A stretch of 64,000 bases of DNA from Rubrivivax albus (lineage in GTDB: Bacteria > Pseudomonadota > Gammaproteobacteria > Burkholderiales > Burkholderiaceae_C). The translations under genes were made by a program, and so were the position numbers. The notes under the pieces were generated by a model. It was not told the origin of the DNA. It worked only from the letters and a program-made list of their open reading frames with translations, and searched no databases. Of this stretch, positions 30,439-41,410 are shown in pieces (position 1 is the first letter of the stretch; the number at the start of each line of letters is the position of its first letter). The stretch spans positions 682,001 through 746,000 of the forward strand of contig NZ_SACT01000002.1 of assembly GCF_004016515.1 (NCBI RefSeq). Direction: 5' to 3'.

Positions 30439-31332
30439 TCAGAGCAGGCCCTTGAGCAGGCGACCCATCTCCGAGGGGTTGCGGGTGACGGTGAAGCCGC
30501 ACTCTTCCATGATCGCCAGCTTGGCGTCGGCGGTGTCCGCGCCGCCGGAGATCAGCGCGCCGGCGTGGCCCATGCGCTTGCCCGGGGGGGCGGTGACGCC
30601 GGCGATGAAGCCGACGACCGGCTTCTTCATGTTGGCCTTGCACCAGCGCGCGGCCTCGGCCTCGTCGGGCCCGCCGATCTCGCCGATCATGATCACGGCG
30701 TCGGTGTCGGGGTCGTCGTTGAAGGCCTGCATCACGTCGATGTGCTTGAGGCCGTTGATCGGGTCACCGCCAATGCCCACGGCACTGCTCTGGCCGATGC
30801 CCAGTTCGGTCAGTTGCGCCACGGCCTCGTAGGTCAACGTGCCGGAGCGGCTGACAACACCGACGCGCCCCTTCTTGTGGATGTGGCCCGGCATGATGCC
30901 GATCTTGATCTCCTCGGGCGTGATCGTGCCCGGGCAGTTCGGGCCCAGCAGCAGCGTGCGCTTGCCGCCGGCGGCCTCCTTGGCCTTCATCTTGTTGCGC
31001 ACCTCCAGCATGTCCTTGATGGGGATGCCTTCGGTGATGCAGATGGCCAGGTCCAGGTCGGCCTCCACCGCCTCCCAGATGGCCGCGGCTGCACCCGCCG
31101 GCGGCACGTAGATCACGCTGACGGTGGCGCCGGTCTGCGCCTTGGCGTCCTTGACGCTGGCATAGATGGGAATGCCCTCGAAGTCTTCGCCGGCCTTCTT
31201 CGGGTTCACGCCGGCGACGAAGCAGTTCTTGCCGTTGGCATAGGCCACGCACATGCGGGTGTGGAACTGGCCCGTCTTGCCGGTGATGCCCTGCGTGATG
31301 ACGCGGGTGTCCTTGTTGATCAGGATGCTCAT
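30439..31332 (-). CDS. sucD: Succinyl-CoA synthetase alpha subunit
   Basis: Alpha subunit of the TCA-cycle enzyme that makes ATP or GTP from succinyl-CoA. The 297-residue protein begins [19 protein letters not shown], binds CoA through its Rossmann domain, and carries the phosphorylated histidine in [10 protein letters not shown] near residue 250. LGPNCPGTI and GEIGGPDE are further family marks. It follows sucC by 19 bp on the same strand. Confidence 0.98.
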   Translation of the reverse strand: MSILINKDTRVITQGITGKTGQFHTRMCVAYANGKNCFVAGVNPKKAGEDFEGIPIYASVKDAKAQTGATVSVIYVPPAGAAAAIWEAVEADLDLAICITEGIPIKDMLEVRNKMKAKEAAGGKRTLLLGPNCPGTITPEEIKIGIMPGHIHKKGRVGVVSRSGTLTYEAVAQLTELGIGQSSAVGIGGDPINGLKHIDVMQAFNDDPDTDAVIMIGEIGGPDEAEAARWCKANMKKPVVGFIAGVTAPPGKRMGHAGALISGGADTADAKLAIMEECGFTVTRNPSEMGRLLKGLL

Positions 31333-31351
31333 GGTGTGTCCTCGCTGGGCG

Positions 31352-32512
<1,161 letters not shown>

Positions 32513-32871
32513 GGGAGGTCCCTCGTTCGTTCGGGAAGGGCAGTGGGGCGTGGGTCAGGCCGCAGCGGGCCGGAACCTGCCGGGAAATCGGTGCGGACGG
32601 GCGGCTGGAGCGCGCGGAAAGGCCCGCGTCTCGACGCGACAGGGTGCGTCGAGCAGGCAAGGAACCTGGGCAGGCGTAAGCGGCATCGTCTGGAGCTGCA
32701 ATGCACCCCTTTGGCTCCAACCTCGGGGGGCAGCCGGCGAATGTAGCATGCTGCAACGCAACAACAGCTTACAGCGGCAGCACCCGTTTCCAGGCTTCGA
32801 CACCCGCCACCGGGGGTCCTGGCCTGACCCGTCGAGCCCGCAGCTGTCGCCCAGCCCGCCGTGCCGCAGCG
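32513..32871. other. 359-bp non-coding region: sucC leader and recX downstream spacer
   Basis: No convincing gene: the open frames here lack ribosome sites and homology by eye. On the sucC sense strand CTCGACGC-N8-GCGTCGAG (32630-32653) is a perfect 8-bp hairpin. CAGGTTCC occurs twice, on either side of that hairpin (32572-32579 and 32661-32668 by complement). The space may hold the sucC promoter and a structured leader RNA. Confidence 0.6.
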
Positions 32872-33339
32872 TCAGCTGTCGTCGAGGCCGCGCACGACGC
32901 GATGGATGACGTCGGCGGAAAAGCCCCGGCCCGCCAGGAAGCGGGCCTGCCGGGCACGTTCGGCAGCGTCGGCCGCCGGTGCGCCGAAGCGGCGCTGCCA
33001 GACGGCCTTCGCGCGCTCGAATTCGCCGGCGGCCACGCCCGCCAGTGCGGCCGCAGCAGCCTCGTGCGCCACGCCGCGCGCACGCAGACGTTGGCGCAGC
33101 TGCAGCGCCCCGAAGCGGTGCGCCTGCGCCGACACCAAGGCGTCGGCCGCGCGCTGTTCGTCCAACAGGCCATGCGCACTGAGCTCGTCCAGCAGGCGCT
33201 CGATGCGCGGCCCGGCTGGGTCCTCCGGGGTGTCTTCGACATGCCGGGCCAGCTTGCGCGCCAGTTCGGCACGGGAATGCTCGCGCATCGCCAGGAAGCG
33301 CAGCGCGCGCGCCTTTAGCGACAGCCCGCGCGGGCTCAC
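32872..33339 (-). CDS. recX: Recombination regulator RecX
   Basis: A 155-residue, all-helical RecX protein that caps and shortens RecA filaments. The N-terminal SLKARALRFLAMREHSRAELARKL and the central LLDEQRAADALVSAQAHRFGALQLRQRLRARGV are typical tandem helical repeats, and the C-terminal FLAGRGFSADVIHRVVRG closes the fold. GTG at 33339. It follows recA by 16 bp and should be co-transcribed, so it is under the same SOS control. Confidence 0.95.
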   Translation of the reverse strand: MSPRGLSLKARALRFLAMREHSRAELARKLARHVEDTPEDPAGPRIERLLDELSAHGLLDEQRAADALVSAQAHRFGALQLRQRLRARGVAHEAAAAALAGVAAGEFERAKAVWQRRFGAPAADAAERARQARFLAGRGFSADVIHRVVRGLDDS

Positions 33340-33355
33340 CGCCCAGCCCGATGGC

Positions 33356-34408
<1,053 letters not shown>

Positions 34409-34431
34409 GGGCGTTCTCCTCGATGGGCCCG

Positions 34432-34460
34432 ATTATGGCAGAAGCTGGATGCCTGTACAG
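34432..34460 (-). promoter_or_regulatory. recA promoter with LexA (SOS) box
   Basis: On the reverse strand CTGTACAGGCATCCAG (34445-34460) matches the CTGT-N8-ACAG LexA operator at seven of eight fixed bases and closely resembles the E. coli recA box. A -10 CATAAT (34432-34437) lies 17 bp from a weak -35 CTGTAC (34455-34460) inside the box, so LexA binding would block the promoter. Confidence 0.85.
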
Positions 34461-34494
34461 TGCTCTGCAAGCCTTGCATCCTGGGGGGTCATGC

Positions 34495-34512
34495 AATTGA
34501 CCGCGGTCAATT
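34495..34512. promoter_or_regulatory. Perfect 18-bp palindrome upstream of the two-component system
   Basis: AATTGACCGCGGTCAATT is a perfect 18-bp palindrome. It lies just upstream of a promoter-like pair TTCCGA (34511-34516) and TAGAAT (34534-34539) at 17-bp spacing that points to the response regulator gene. It is likely an operator; the binding protein is unknown. Confidence 0.65.
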
Positions 34513-34592
34513 CCGACGGCCGTGCCGGTTTCCTAGAATCCGGGACGCGAACAGACCGGGCGCCCACGCCCGGCACACCAGGAGACAGCCGC

Positions 34593-35264
34593 ATGCGCAT
34601 CCTCATCGCCGAAGACGACCAGGTCCTGGCCGACGGCCTGCTGCGCTCGCTTCGCGCGTCAGGCTACGCGGTCGATCAGGTCAGCAGCGGCAGCGAAGCC
34701 GACGCCGCCCTGGCCTCGCACGAGTTCGACCTGCTGATCCTGGATCTGGGGCTGCCCAAGCTGCACGGCTTCGACGTGCTGCGCAAGCTGCGCGCACGGG
34801 GCTCGTCGGTGCCGGTGCTCATCCTCACGGCGGCCGACAGCGTGGAGCAGCGCGTCAAGGGGCTGGACCTGGGTGCGGACGACTACATGGCCAAGCCGTT
34901 CGCACTGCAGGAGCTCGAAGCACGCGTGCGGGCGCTGACGCGCCGCGGCCTGGGCACGGCCAGCAGCGTCATCAAGCACGGTCCGTTGTCGTTCGACGCC
35001 ACCGGCCGCGTGGCCTACCTGAACGACCAGATGCTGGAGCTCTCGGCCCGGGAACTCAGCCTGCTGGAGGTGCTGCTGCAACGCTCGGGCCGCCTGGTCA
35101 GCAAGGACCAGCTGGTCGAGCGCCTGTGCGAATGGGGCGAGGAAGTCAGCAACAACGCCATCGAGGTCTACATCCACCGCCTGCGCAAGAAGATCGAGCA
35201 CGGGCCGGTGCGCATCGCCACCGTGCGCGGTCTGGGCTACTGCCTGGAAAAGATCGCGGCATGA
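34593..35264 (+). CDS. OmpR-family response regulator (TctD-like)
   Basis: A 223-residue response regulator. The receiver domain (residues 1-115) has the acidic pair EDD at 8-10, the phosphorylated Asp in LLILDLGLPK near residue 51, and Lys in DYMAKPF near residue 101. The C-terminal winged helix is OmpR type (LSARELSLLEVLLQR; NAIEVYIHRLRKKIE). ATG 34593 follows AGGAGAC. The partner histidine kinase starts 57 bp downstream. Similarity to TctD suggests control of a carboxylate transporter, but no such transporter is in view. Confidence 0.94.
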   Translation: MRILIAEDDQVLADGLLRSLRASGYAVDQVSSGSEADAALASHEFDLLILDLGLPKLHGFDVLRKLRARGSSVPVLILTAADSVEQRVKGLDLGADDYMAKPFALQELEARVRALTRRGLGTASSVIKHGPLSFDATGRVAYLNDQMLELSARELSLLEVLLQRSGRLVSKDQLVERLCEWGEEVSNNAIEVYIHRLRKKIEHGPVRIATVRGLGYCLEKIAA

Positions 35265-35321
35265 CGACGGCCCGGCCTCGGGCCTGAGCGGCAACGTCGC
35301 GGTTTCGGGCACCATCGCGCC

Positions 35322-36872
35322 GTGCCGATGAGTTCACGCCCGCCCGAGCAGCGCTCGCTGTTCGGCGAGATCCTCGACTGGATGCTCGCGCCGCTGCTGC
35401 TGCTGTGGCCGATGAGCATCGCGCTGACCTACGCCGTGGCGCAGGGCATCGCCAACGGCCCCTACGACCGCGACCTGGCCGAACTGGCGCAGTCGCTGGC
35501 ACGCCAGGTGCGCATCACCGCGCCGGTGACCGGCAGCGGCCCGCCCACCGTGTCCATCCAGCTGCCCGACGCGGCCACGTCGATCCTGCGCAGCGACGAC
35601 GTCGACACCATCTACTACCAGGTGCTGGGCGTGCGCGGCGAGTTCCTCAGCGGCGACTTCGACCTGCCGGTGCCCGACGAGACCATCGCCCCGGACACCG
35701 CGCTGCGCTACCGAGACGACGCGGTCAAGAGCGAGCCCGTGCGCGTGGCCTACCTGTGGCTGCCCGGGCCACAGGGGCAGCCGAAGTACGCGGCCCTGGT
35801 GCAGGTGGCCTCCACGCTGGACAAGCGTTCGCAGCTGGCCACCGAGATCGTCAAGGGCGTGATCCTGCCGCAGTTCATCATCCTGCCGGTGGCGGTGGTG
35901 CTGGTGTGGTTCGCGCTGGCACGCGGCATCCGACCGCTGTCGGACCTGCAGCAACGCATCCGCCGCCGCGAGAGCACTGATCTGAGCCCGATCGCCGAAC
36001 GCGACGTGCCCGACGAGGTGGTGCCGCTGGTGCGCTCCGTCAACGACCTGCTGGTGCGCCTGGACGACTCCATCGGCAAGCAGAAGCAGTTCCTGGCCGA
36101 CGCGGCGCACCAGCTGAAGACACCGCTGGCCGGCCTGCGCATGCAGGCCGAGCTGGCCGAGCGCGAGATCGACCGCGGCCAGGGCGACCCGCAGTCGATG
36201 AAGCACACGCTGCACCAGATCGCGCTGTCCAGCCAGCGCGCGGCGCACATGGTGAACCAGCTGCTGTCGATGGCCCGCGCGGAGGAGCGCACGCAGGCCC
36301 TGGGCTGGCAGGCGGTCAACCTCGAGGACGTGGCCACCGACGTGGTGCGCGACCTCGTGCCGCAGGCGCTGGACCGACGCATTGACCTCGGCTACGAGAA
36401 GGCACCCTCGCCCGGCGGCACCACGCTGCGCGGCCACCCGGTGCTGCTGCGCGAGATGCTGCGCAACCTGGTCGACAACGCGCTGCGCTACACACCCACC
36501 GGCGGCACGGTGACGGTGCGCCTGATGGCCGACCCCTTCGGCCAGGTGCTGGTGCTGCAGGTGGAGGACAACGGTCCGGGCATCCCGGCGGCCGAGCGTG
36601 AGCACGTGTTCCAGCCGTTCTACCGTGCGCTGGGCACGGACGTCGACGGCAGCGGCCTTGGCCTGTCCATCGTGCACCAGGTCGTGCGCCAGCACGGCGC
36701 CACCATCACGGTGGAGGATGCGCAGGAACGGCCGGCCGCGCCGGGGCGCCCCGGTGCACGCTTCACGATCCGGTTTCCGCTGCAGCCGGTTGTCGGCGCT
36801 GCCGCCGGCGGCGCCGGGGAGCCCGGCGGAAGGACGCCGTCAGTCGACAGCCCGGCCGCGCCAGAGCGCTGA
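35322..36872 (+). CDS. Sensor histidine kinase with 2CSK_N domain (TctE-like)
   Basis: A membrane sensor kinase of about 516 residues. Two helices (about residues 22-45 and 185-207) bracket a periplasmic sensing domain of the 2CSK_N type known from TctE and QseC-like kinases. A HAMP-like linker follows. The phosphorylated His is in FLADAAHQLKTPLAGLR near residue 268, and the ATPase boxes are LRNLVDNALRYTP, VEDNGPGIP and GSGLGLSIV. A GTG at 35322 or ATG at 35328 is the start. The last 33 bp overlap the convergent dehydrogenase gene. Confidence 0.94.
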   Translation: MPMSSRPPEQRSLFGEILDWMLAPLLLLWPMSIALTYAVAQGIANGPYDRDLAELAQSLARQVRITAPVTGSGPPTVSIQLPDAATSILRSDDVDTIYYQVLGVRGEFLSGDFDLPVPDETIAPDTALRYRDDAVKSEPVRVAYLWLPGPQGQPKYAALVQVASTLDKRSQLATEIVKGVILPQFIILPVAVVLVWFALARGIRPLSDLQQRIRRRESTDLSPIAERDVPDEVVPLVRSVNDLLVRLDDSIGKQKQFLADAAHQLKTPLAGLRMQAELAEREIDRGQGDPQSMKHTLHQIALSSQRAAHMVNQLLSMARAEERTQALGWQAVNLEDVATDVVRDLVPQALDRRIDLGYEKAPSPGGTTLRGHPVLLREMLRNLVDNALRYTPTGGTVTVRLMADPFGQVLVLQVEDNGPGIPAAEREHVFQPFYRALGTDVDGSGLGLSIVHQVVRQHGATITVEDAQERPAAPGRPGARFTIRFPLQPVVGAAAGGAGEPGGRTPSVDSPAAPER

Positions 36873-37715
36873 GTCGTCCGCGTCGGCCAGGCCGCCCCGG
36901 CAGGCGCGGGCAAAGGCCTCGGCGGCCCGGCCCGCCACGGGCAGGGTCAGGCCGGTGGTGGCCGCCGCCGCCATGGCCAGCGCCGAGTCCTTGGCCAGCA
37001 GCGTCATGTGCGCCCGCGGCGCCGCATCGCCGGCGAGCACGCGCCGCGCACGGTCGCTGCCGATCCAGCTCTGGCCGCTGGACTGCTCGATGACGTCCAG
37101 CGTGCGCGCCGCATCCAGCCCCAGGGCGTCGGCCAGGCGCAGCGCCTCGGCCGCGCCGGCCAGGTTGATGGCCGCCAGCAGGTTGTTGACGAGCTTGGTG
37201 CGCGCGCCGTCGCCCGGCCGCGTGCCGACACGGAAGAGGCGTGCGGCCAACTGCGCCAGCAGCGGCTGCCAGCGCGCCCAGGTGGCGTCCTCGGTGGCCA
37301 CCATCAGGCTCATCGTGCCGTCGCGGGCACGCGCCGGGCCGCCGGACATCGGCGCGTCCAGCCAGTGCAGGCCCCGGGCTGCCAGTGCAGAGGCGGCTTC
37401 GGCCACGTCCTCGGGGGCGATCGTCGGGCACAGCATCACCGTGCCGCCGGGGGCAAGGCCCTGCACGACACCCTCGGCGCCGAACAGCACCTCGCGCGTC
37501 TGCGCCGCATCGACCACGCAGACGATCACCAGCGCGCAGTGCCGGGCCAGCGACGCCGGGGTCGGATGGGCCGATGCGCCGGCAGCGACACACACCGCCT
37601 CGGCCTCCGGCCGGAGGTCGCGCACCGCCACGGCATGGCCGAGTTCGCGCAGGCGCAGCGCCATCGCGCCGCCCATGTTGCCGACACCGACGATGCCCAC
37701 CGTTTCGGCGCTCAT
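36840..37715 (-). CDS. NAD(P)-dependent beta-hydroxyacid dehydrogenase (3-hydroxyisobutyrate dehydrogenase family)
   Basis: A 291-residue oxidoreductase. The NAD(P)-binding motif is GIVGVGNMGGAMALRL at the N-terminus. The substrate motif is DAPMSGGPARARDGTMSLM near residue 120, and the catalytic Lys lies in KLVNNLLAAINLAGAAEAL near residue 175. Family members oxidise 3-hydroxyisobutyrate, tartronate semialdehyde, threonate or gamma-hydroxybutyrate; the substrate cannot be fixed here. ATG 37715 has GGAGGAGGGG close by. It ends inside the histidine kinase gene on the other strand and lies 20 bp after rodA's end on the same strand. Confidence 0.9.
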   Translation of the reverse strand: MSAETVGIVGVGNMGGAMALRLRELGHAVAVRDLRPEAEAVCVAAGASAHPTPASLARHCALVIVCVVDAAQTREVLFGAEGVVQGLAPGGTVMLCPTIAPEDVAEAASALAARGLHWLDAPMSGGPARARDGTMSLMVATEDATWARWQPLLAQLAARLFRVGTRPGDGARTKLVNNLLAAINLAGAAEALRLADALGLDAARTLDVIEQSSGQSWIGSDRARRVLAGDAAPRAHMTLLAKDSALAMAAAATTGLTLPVAGRAAEAFARACRGGLADADDSALWRGRAVD

Positions 37716-37734
37716 GCCCCTCCTCCAGGCCCGT

Positions 37735-38889
37735 TCAGGACGGCATCAGCCGGCGCGCCCGCGCCACCGACATCAGGATGCCCAGCCCCAGGCCCAGCGT
37801 CACCATCGCCGTGCCGCCGTAGCTGATGAAGGGCAGCGGCACGCCCACCACCGGCAGGATGCCGCTGACCATGCCCATGTTGACGAAGGCGTAGGTGAAC
37901 AGGCTCAGCGTGATGGCACCGGCCAGCAGGCGCGCGAACAGCGTCGGCCCCATGCCGGCGATCCACAGACCGCGGCCGATCAGGGCCAGGTAGCCCACCA
38001 CCAGCACCACCACGCCGAGCAGCCCGAACTCCTCCGACAGCGCGGCGAAGACGAAGTCGGTGGTGCGCTCGGGCACGAACTCCAGGTGTGTCTGCGTGCC
38101 CTGCATGAAGCCCTTGCCGGTGACCCCGCCGGAGCCGATGGCGATCTGCCCCTGCAGGATGTGGAATCCCTTGCCCAGCGGGTCGCGCGTCGGGTCCAGA
38201 AGCGTGCAAACGCGGGTCTTCTGGTAATCGCGCATGCCAGGCCACTTGACGCCCTCCTGGCAGATCGTGTCGCCGAAGGCCACGATGGCCACGATGCCGA
38301 TGGCGCCGGCGGCCAGCACCGGCACGATCAGCCGCCAGGACAGGCCGGCGAAGAAGATGACGAACAGCCCCGCCGCGGCCACCAGCAGCGAAGTTCCCAG
38401 GTCCGGCTGCTTGAGGATCAGCGCCACCGGCAGGCCCAGGATCAGTGCCGCCACACCGAAATCAGCCGCACGCAGCTGGCCCTCGCGCTTCTGGAACCAC
38501 CAGGCCAGCATCAGCGGCATCGCGATCTTCAGCATCTCCGACGGCTGGATCACCACACCCACGTTGAGCCAGCGCGTGGCGCCCTTCTTCGTCACGCCGA
38601 ACAGCGCGGTGGCGATCAGCAGCGCCACGCCGATGGTGTACAGCGGTACGGCGACCTGCATCAGCCGCTGCGGCGGCACCTGGGCGACGACGAACATCAC
38701 CCCCAGCGCCAGCGCGAAGTTGCGCGCATGGTCGACGAAGCGCGTGCCGTGGTCGAAGCCGGCGGAATACATCACCACCAGGCCCAGCGCGCCGAGCCAG
38801 GCGATCGCGAACAGCAGCGGGCCGTCGAAGCCCTGGAACACGCGCCAGGTGCGGTGCGCCAGTGACGGCTGCTCGAAGACGGCACTCAT
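37735..38889 (-). CDS. rodA: Rod-shape peptidoglycan glycosyltransferase RodA
   Basis: A SEDS-family polymerase of 384 residues with about ten membrane helices, which extends lateral-wall glycan strands together with PBP2. Recognisable segments are GATRWLNVGVVIQPSEMLKIAMPL near residue 100 and SGGVTGKGFMQGTQTHLEFVPERTTDFVFAALSEEFG near residue 270. The Asp in the latter is the catalytic residue of SEDS enzymes. The start overlaps the mrdA stop by four bases (ATGA). It is the last gene of the mreB-mreC-mreD-mrdA-rodA operon. Confidence 0.98.
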   Translation of the reverse strand: MSAVFEQPSLAHRTWRVFQGFDGPLLFAIAWLGALGLVVMYSAGFDHGTRFVDHARNFALALGVMFVVAQVPPQRLMQVAVPLYTIGVALLIATALFGVTKKGATRWLNVGVVIQPSEMLKIAMPLMLAWWFQKREGQLRAADFGVAALILGLPVALILKQPDLGTSLLVAAAGLFVIFFAGLSWRLIVPVLAAGAIGIVAIVAFGDTICQEGVKWPGMRDYQKTRVCTLLDPTRDPLGKGFHILQGQIAIGSGGVTGKGFMQGTQTHLEFVPERTTDFVFAALSEEFGLLGVVVLVVGYLALIGRGLWIAGMGPTLFARLLAGAITLSLFTYAFVNMGMVSGILPVVGVPLPFISYGGTAMVTLGLGLGILMSVARARRLMPS

Positions 38890-40895
38890 GGCGCGGCCTC
38901 CGGCGGCGTGTCGGCCAGCCCCGGCAGCACGTACTCGGCCGCTGGCCGTGGCGTGCCGATGGGCGCGCCCGCCTCGCCACGCTGCACCGCGGCGATGTCG
39001 GCCTCGCTGGGCACCACACCGGCCAGCAGGTAGTCCAGCGCCCGGCGGGCGATGGGCGCCGCGGCGGCCGCGCCGAAACCGGCGTTCTCGACGATGACGG
39101 CCAGCGCGACGGTGGGCGCGTCGATGGGCGCCACGGCCATGTAGAGCGAGTGGTCGCGCTGGTACTCGGCCAGCTTGCGGGCGTCGTACTTCTCGTTCTG
39201 GCGGATCGTCACCGCCTGCGCGGTGCCCGTCTTGCCGCCGCTGCGGTACGGCGCACCGGCGAACACGCGCGCGCCCGTGCCTTCGAGCACCACCCCCTCC
39301 AGGGCGTCGAGAATCACCCGCACGTGCTGCGGATTCAGCGGCAGCGGCGTCAGCGCCTCACCAGTCAGCTCACGGCGCTGGCCACTGACCGCGTCCTCGA
39401 CAGCACGCACCAGATGCGGCTGGAAGCGCTGGCCGCCGCTGGCCAGCGTGGCCGTGGCGCTGGCGAGCTGCAGCATCGTGAAGTGGTTGTAGCCCTGGCC
39501 GATGCCCAGCGAGATGGTCTCGCCGGCATACCAGCGCTGCTGCTCCGGCCGCTTGTAGGCGGCGCGTTTCCAGGCGGTGGACGGCAGCACGCCGGTAAGC
39601 TCGCCGTCCAGGTCGATGTTGGTGCGCTGGCCGAAGCCGAAGGGCGCGAGCTGGTCGTGGATCAGGTCCACGCCCATGTCGTTGGCCAGTTCGTAGTAAT
39701 AGACGTTGCTCGACTTGACGATGGAGCGCTTCATGTCCACCGCACCCAGTCCGACGTCGCCATGGCTGCGGAAGGTGTGGTTGCCCAGCGTGAAGGTGCC
39801 GCCGTCGTGGATCACCGTGTCGGCGCGCCGCTTGCCGGTGTTCAGCGCAGCCATGGCCATGAAGGGCTTGTAGGTGGAGCCGGGCGGGTAGGTGCCCCGG
39901 AGGGCCCGGTTCAACAGCGGCTTGTCCAGGCTCTCGTTGAGTGCACGCCAGCTGTCGTGATCGATGCCGTCGACGAACAGGTTGGGGTCGAAGGTGGGCT
40001 TGCTCACCAGCGCCAGCACCTCGCCGTTGCGCGGGTCGATGGCGACGAAGGCGCCACGCCGGTTGCCGAACAGCTGCTCCACCAGCGCCTGCAGCCGGAT
40101 GTCCACCGACAGCACCAGCTTGTCGCCCGGCGTGGGCGGGTGGCTGCTGAGCCGCCGCACGGCGCGGCCGCCGGCGGTCTGCTCCACCTCCTCGAAGCCG
40201 GTGATCCCGTGCAGTGCGGGTTCGTAGCGCTGCTCCAGGCCCAGCTTGCCGATGACCTCGGTGCCGCGGTAGTTGGCCTGTTCCTCCTCGGGCCACTCGT
40301 CGATGCGCTTCTTTTCCGCGGCGTTGATGCGGCCGATGTAGCCCAGCAGGTGGCTGGCGGTCTCGCCCAGCGGGTAGTGGCGGAACAGACGGGCGTTGAC
40401 ATCCACGCCGGGGAAGCGGAAGCGCTGCGCCATGAAACGCGCCACCTCGGCGTCGGTGAGCCGGTTGCGGATGGGCACGGCGTCGAAACGCTTGCCTTCC
40501 TCCAGCAGGCGGCGGAAGCGGCGGCGGTCGCCGGCATCGATGGGCACCACCTGCGCCAGTTCGTCGATCAGTGCCTCCAGCTCCGCGCGGCCGCCCACCT
40601 CCGACGGTGTGATCTCCAGCGTGTAGGCCGAGTAGTTGTTGGCCAGCACCACGCCGTGGCGGTCGACGATCAGGCCGCGGTTGGGCACCACCGGCAGCAC
40701 CGCGATGCGGTTGGCCTCGGCCTGTGTGGCCAGCTCGTCGTGGCGGATCACCTGCAGCCACACCAGGCGCGCCACCACCAGCGCAAAGCACAGCAGCACC
40801 AGCGCCGCGGCGGCCAGCAGCCGGCCACGGAAGCGGTCGAGCTCGCTGTCGATGTCCTTCAGCGCCGGTGCGGCGGTGGCGAATCGGCGGGTCAC
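38886..40895 (-). CDS. mrdA: Penicillin-binding protein 2 (elongasome transpeptidase)
   Basis: A class B PBP of 669 residues that cross-links peptidoglycan during elongation. One N-terminal helix (about residues 24-45) anchors it. A dimerisation domain follows, then the transpeptidase domain with the active Ser in PPGSTYKPF, SSN in IVKSSNVYYYE and KTG in SGGKTGTAQ. GTG 40895 is the start and overlaps the mreD stop (GTGA); the longer frame reads antisense to nothing useful. It is coupled to rodA in the same way, keeping the PBP2:RodA pair balanced. Confidence 0.98.
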   Translation of the reverse strand: MTRRFATAAPALKDIDSELDRFRGRLLAAAALVLLCFALVVARLVWLQVIRHDELATQAEANRIAVLPVVPNRGLIVDRHGVVLANNYSAYTLEITPSEVGGRAELEALIDELAQVVPIDAGDRRRFRRLLEEGKRFDAVPIRNRLTDAEVARFMAQRFRFPGVDVNARLFRHYPLGETASHLLGYIGRINAAEKKRIDEWPEEEQANYRGTEVIGKLGLEQRYEPALHGITGFEEVEQTAGGRAVRRLSSHPPTPGDKLVLSVDIRLQALVEQLFGNRRGAFVAIDPRNGEVLALVSKPTFDPNLFVDGIDHDSWRALNESLDKPLLNRALRGTYPPGSTYKPFMAMAALNTGKRRADTVIHDGGTFTLGNHTFRSHGDVGLGAVDMKRSIVKSSNVYYYELANDMGVDLIHDQLAPFGFGQRTNIDLDGELTGVLPSTAWKRAAYKRPEQQRWYAGETISLGIGQGYNHFTMLQLASATATLASGGQRFQPHLVRAVEDAVSGQRRELTGEALTPLPLNPQHVRVILDALEGVVLEGTGARVFAGAPYRSGGKTGTAQAVTIRQNEKYDARKLAEYQRDHSLYMAVAPIDAPTVALAVIVENAGFGAAAAAPIARRALDYLLAGVVPSEADIAAVQRGEAGAPIGTPRPAAEYVLPGLADTPPEAAP

Positions 40896-41410
40896 AGCGG
40901 TCGATTCTGGTCCGGATCGGGCGCGCGGCGCTGCGGTGCCAGCAACAGCAACGTGGCCACGGGCCACAGCAGGGCCTGGAACACCGGTGCCAGCCACATC
41001 GACCAGCCCGGGAACATGCCGCCGGCGGCGAGGCCGACGCCCAGCATCGTCACCTGCGCCAGCACGAACAGCGGCAGCACCTGCAGCATCTGCGCCGGCA
41101 GCTCGAACCACAGCAGCCGCCGGTGCATGGCCACCGCGCCGAACGACATGAGCGTGTAGGCCAGTGCGTGCTGGCCCAGCAGCGCGCCCTGGTGCACGTC
41201 CATCACCACCCCGAAGACAAAGGCCACGACGATGCCCACGCGGCGCGGCTGGTGCACGGCCCAGAACACCAGCACCAGCGCCAGCAGGTCGGGCATGGCC
41301 GGCACGCGGCCGAAGGGCAGCACGTTGGCGCCCAGCGCCAGCAGCAGCGTCAGGCCGATGAACCAGGGGCTGGCCGGCAGCAGCAGGGCCTCGCCGCGGC
41401 GCATGATCAT
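40892..41410 (-). CDS. mreD: Rod-shape determining protein MreD
   Basis: A 172-residue membrane protein with about five to six helices, a component of the elongasome. The N-terminal MIMRRGEALLLPASPWFIGLTLL and the VFGVVMDVHQGALLGQHALAY segment are typical. Its start overlaps the mreC stop (ATGA) and its stop overlaps the mrdA start, so all are translationally coupled. Confidence 0.95.
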   Translation of the reverse strand: MIMRRGEALLLPASPWFIGLTLLLALGANVLPFGRVPAMPDLLALVLVFWAVHQPRRVGIVVAFVFGVVMDVHQGALLGQHALAYTLMSFGAVAMHRRLLWFELPAQMLQVLPLFVLAQVTMLGVGLAAGGMFPGWSMWLAPVFQALLWPVATLLLLAPQRRAPDPDQNRPL

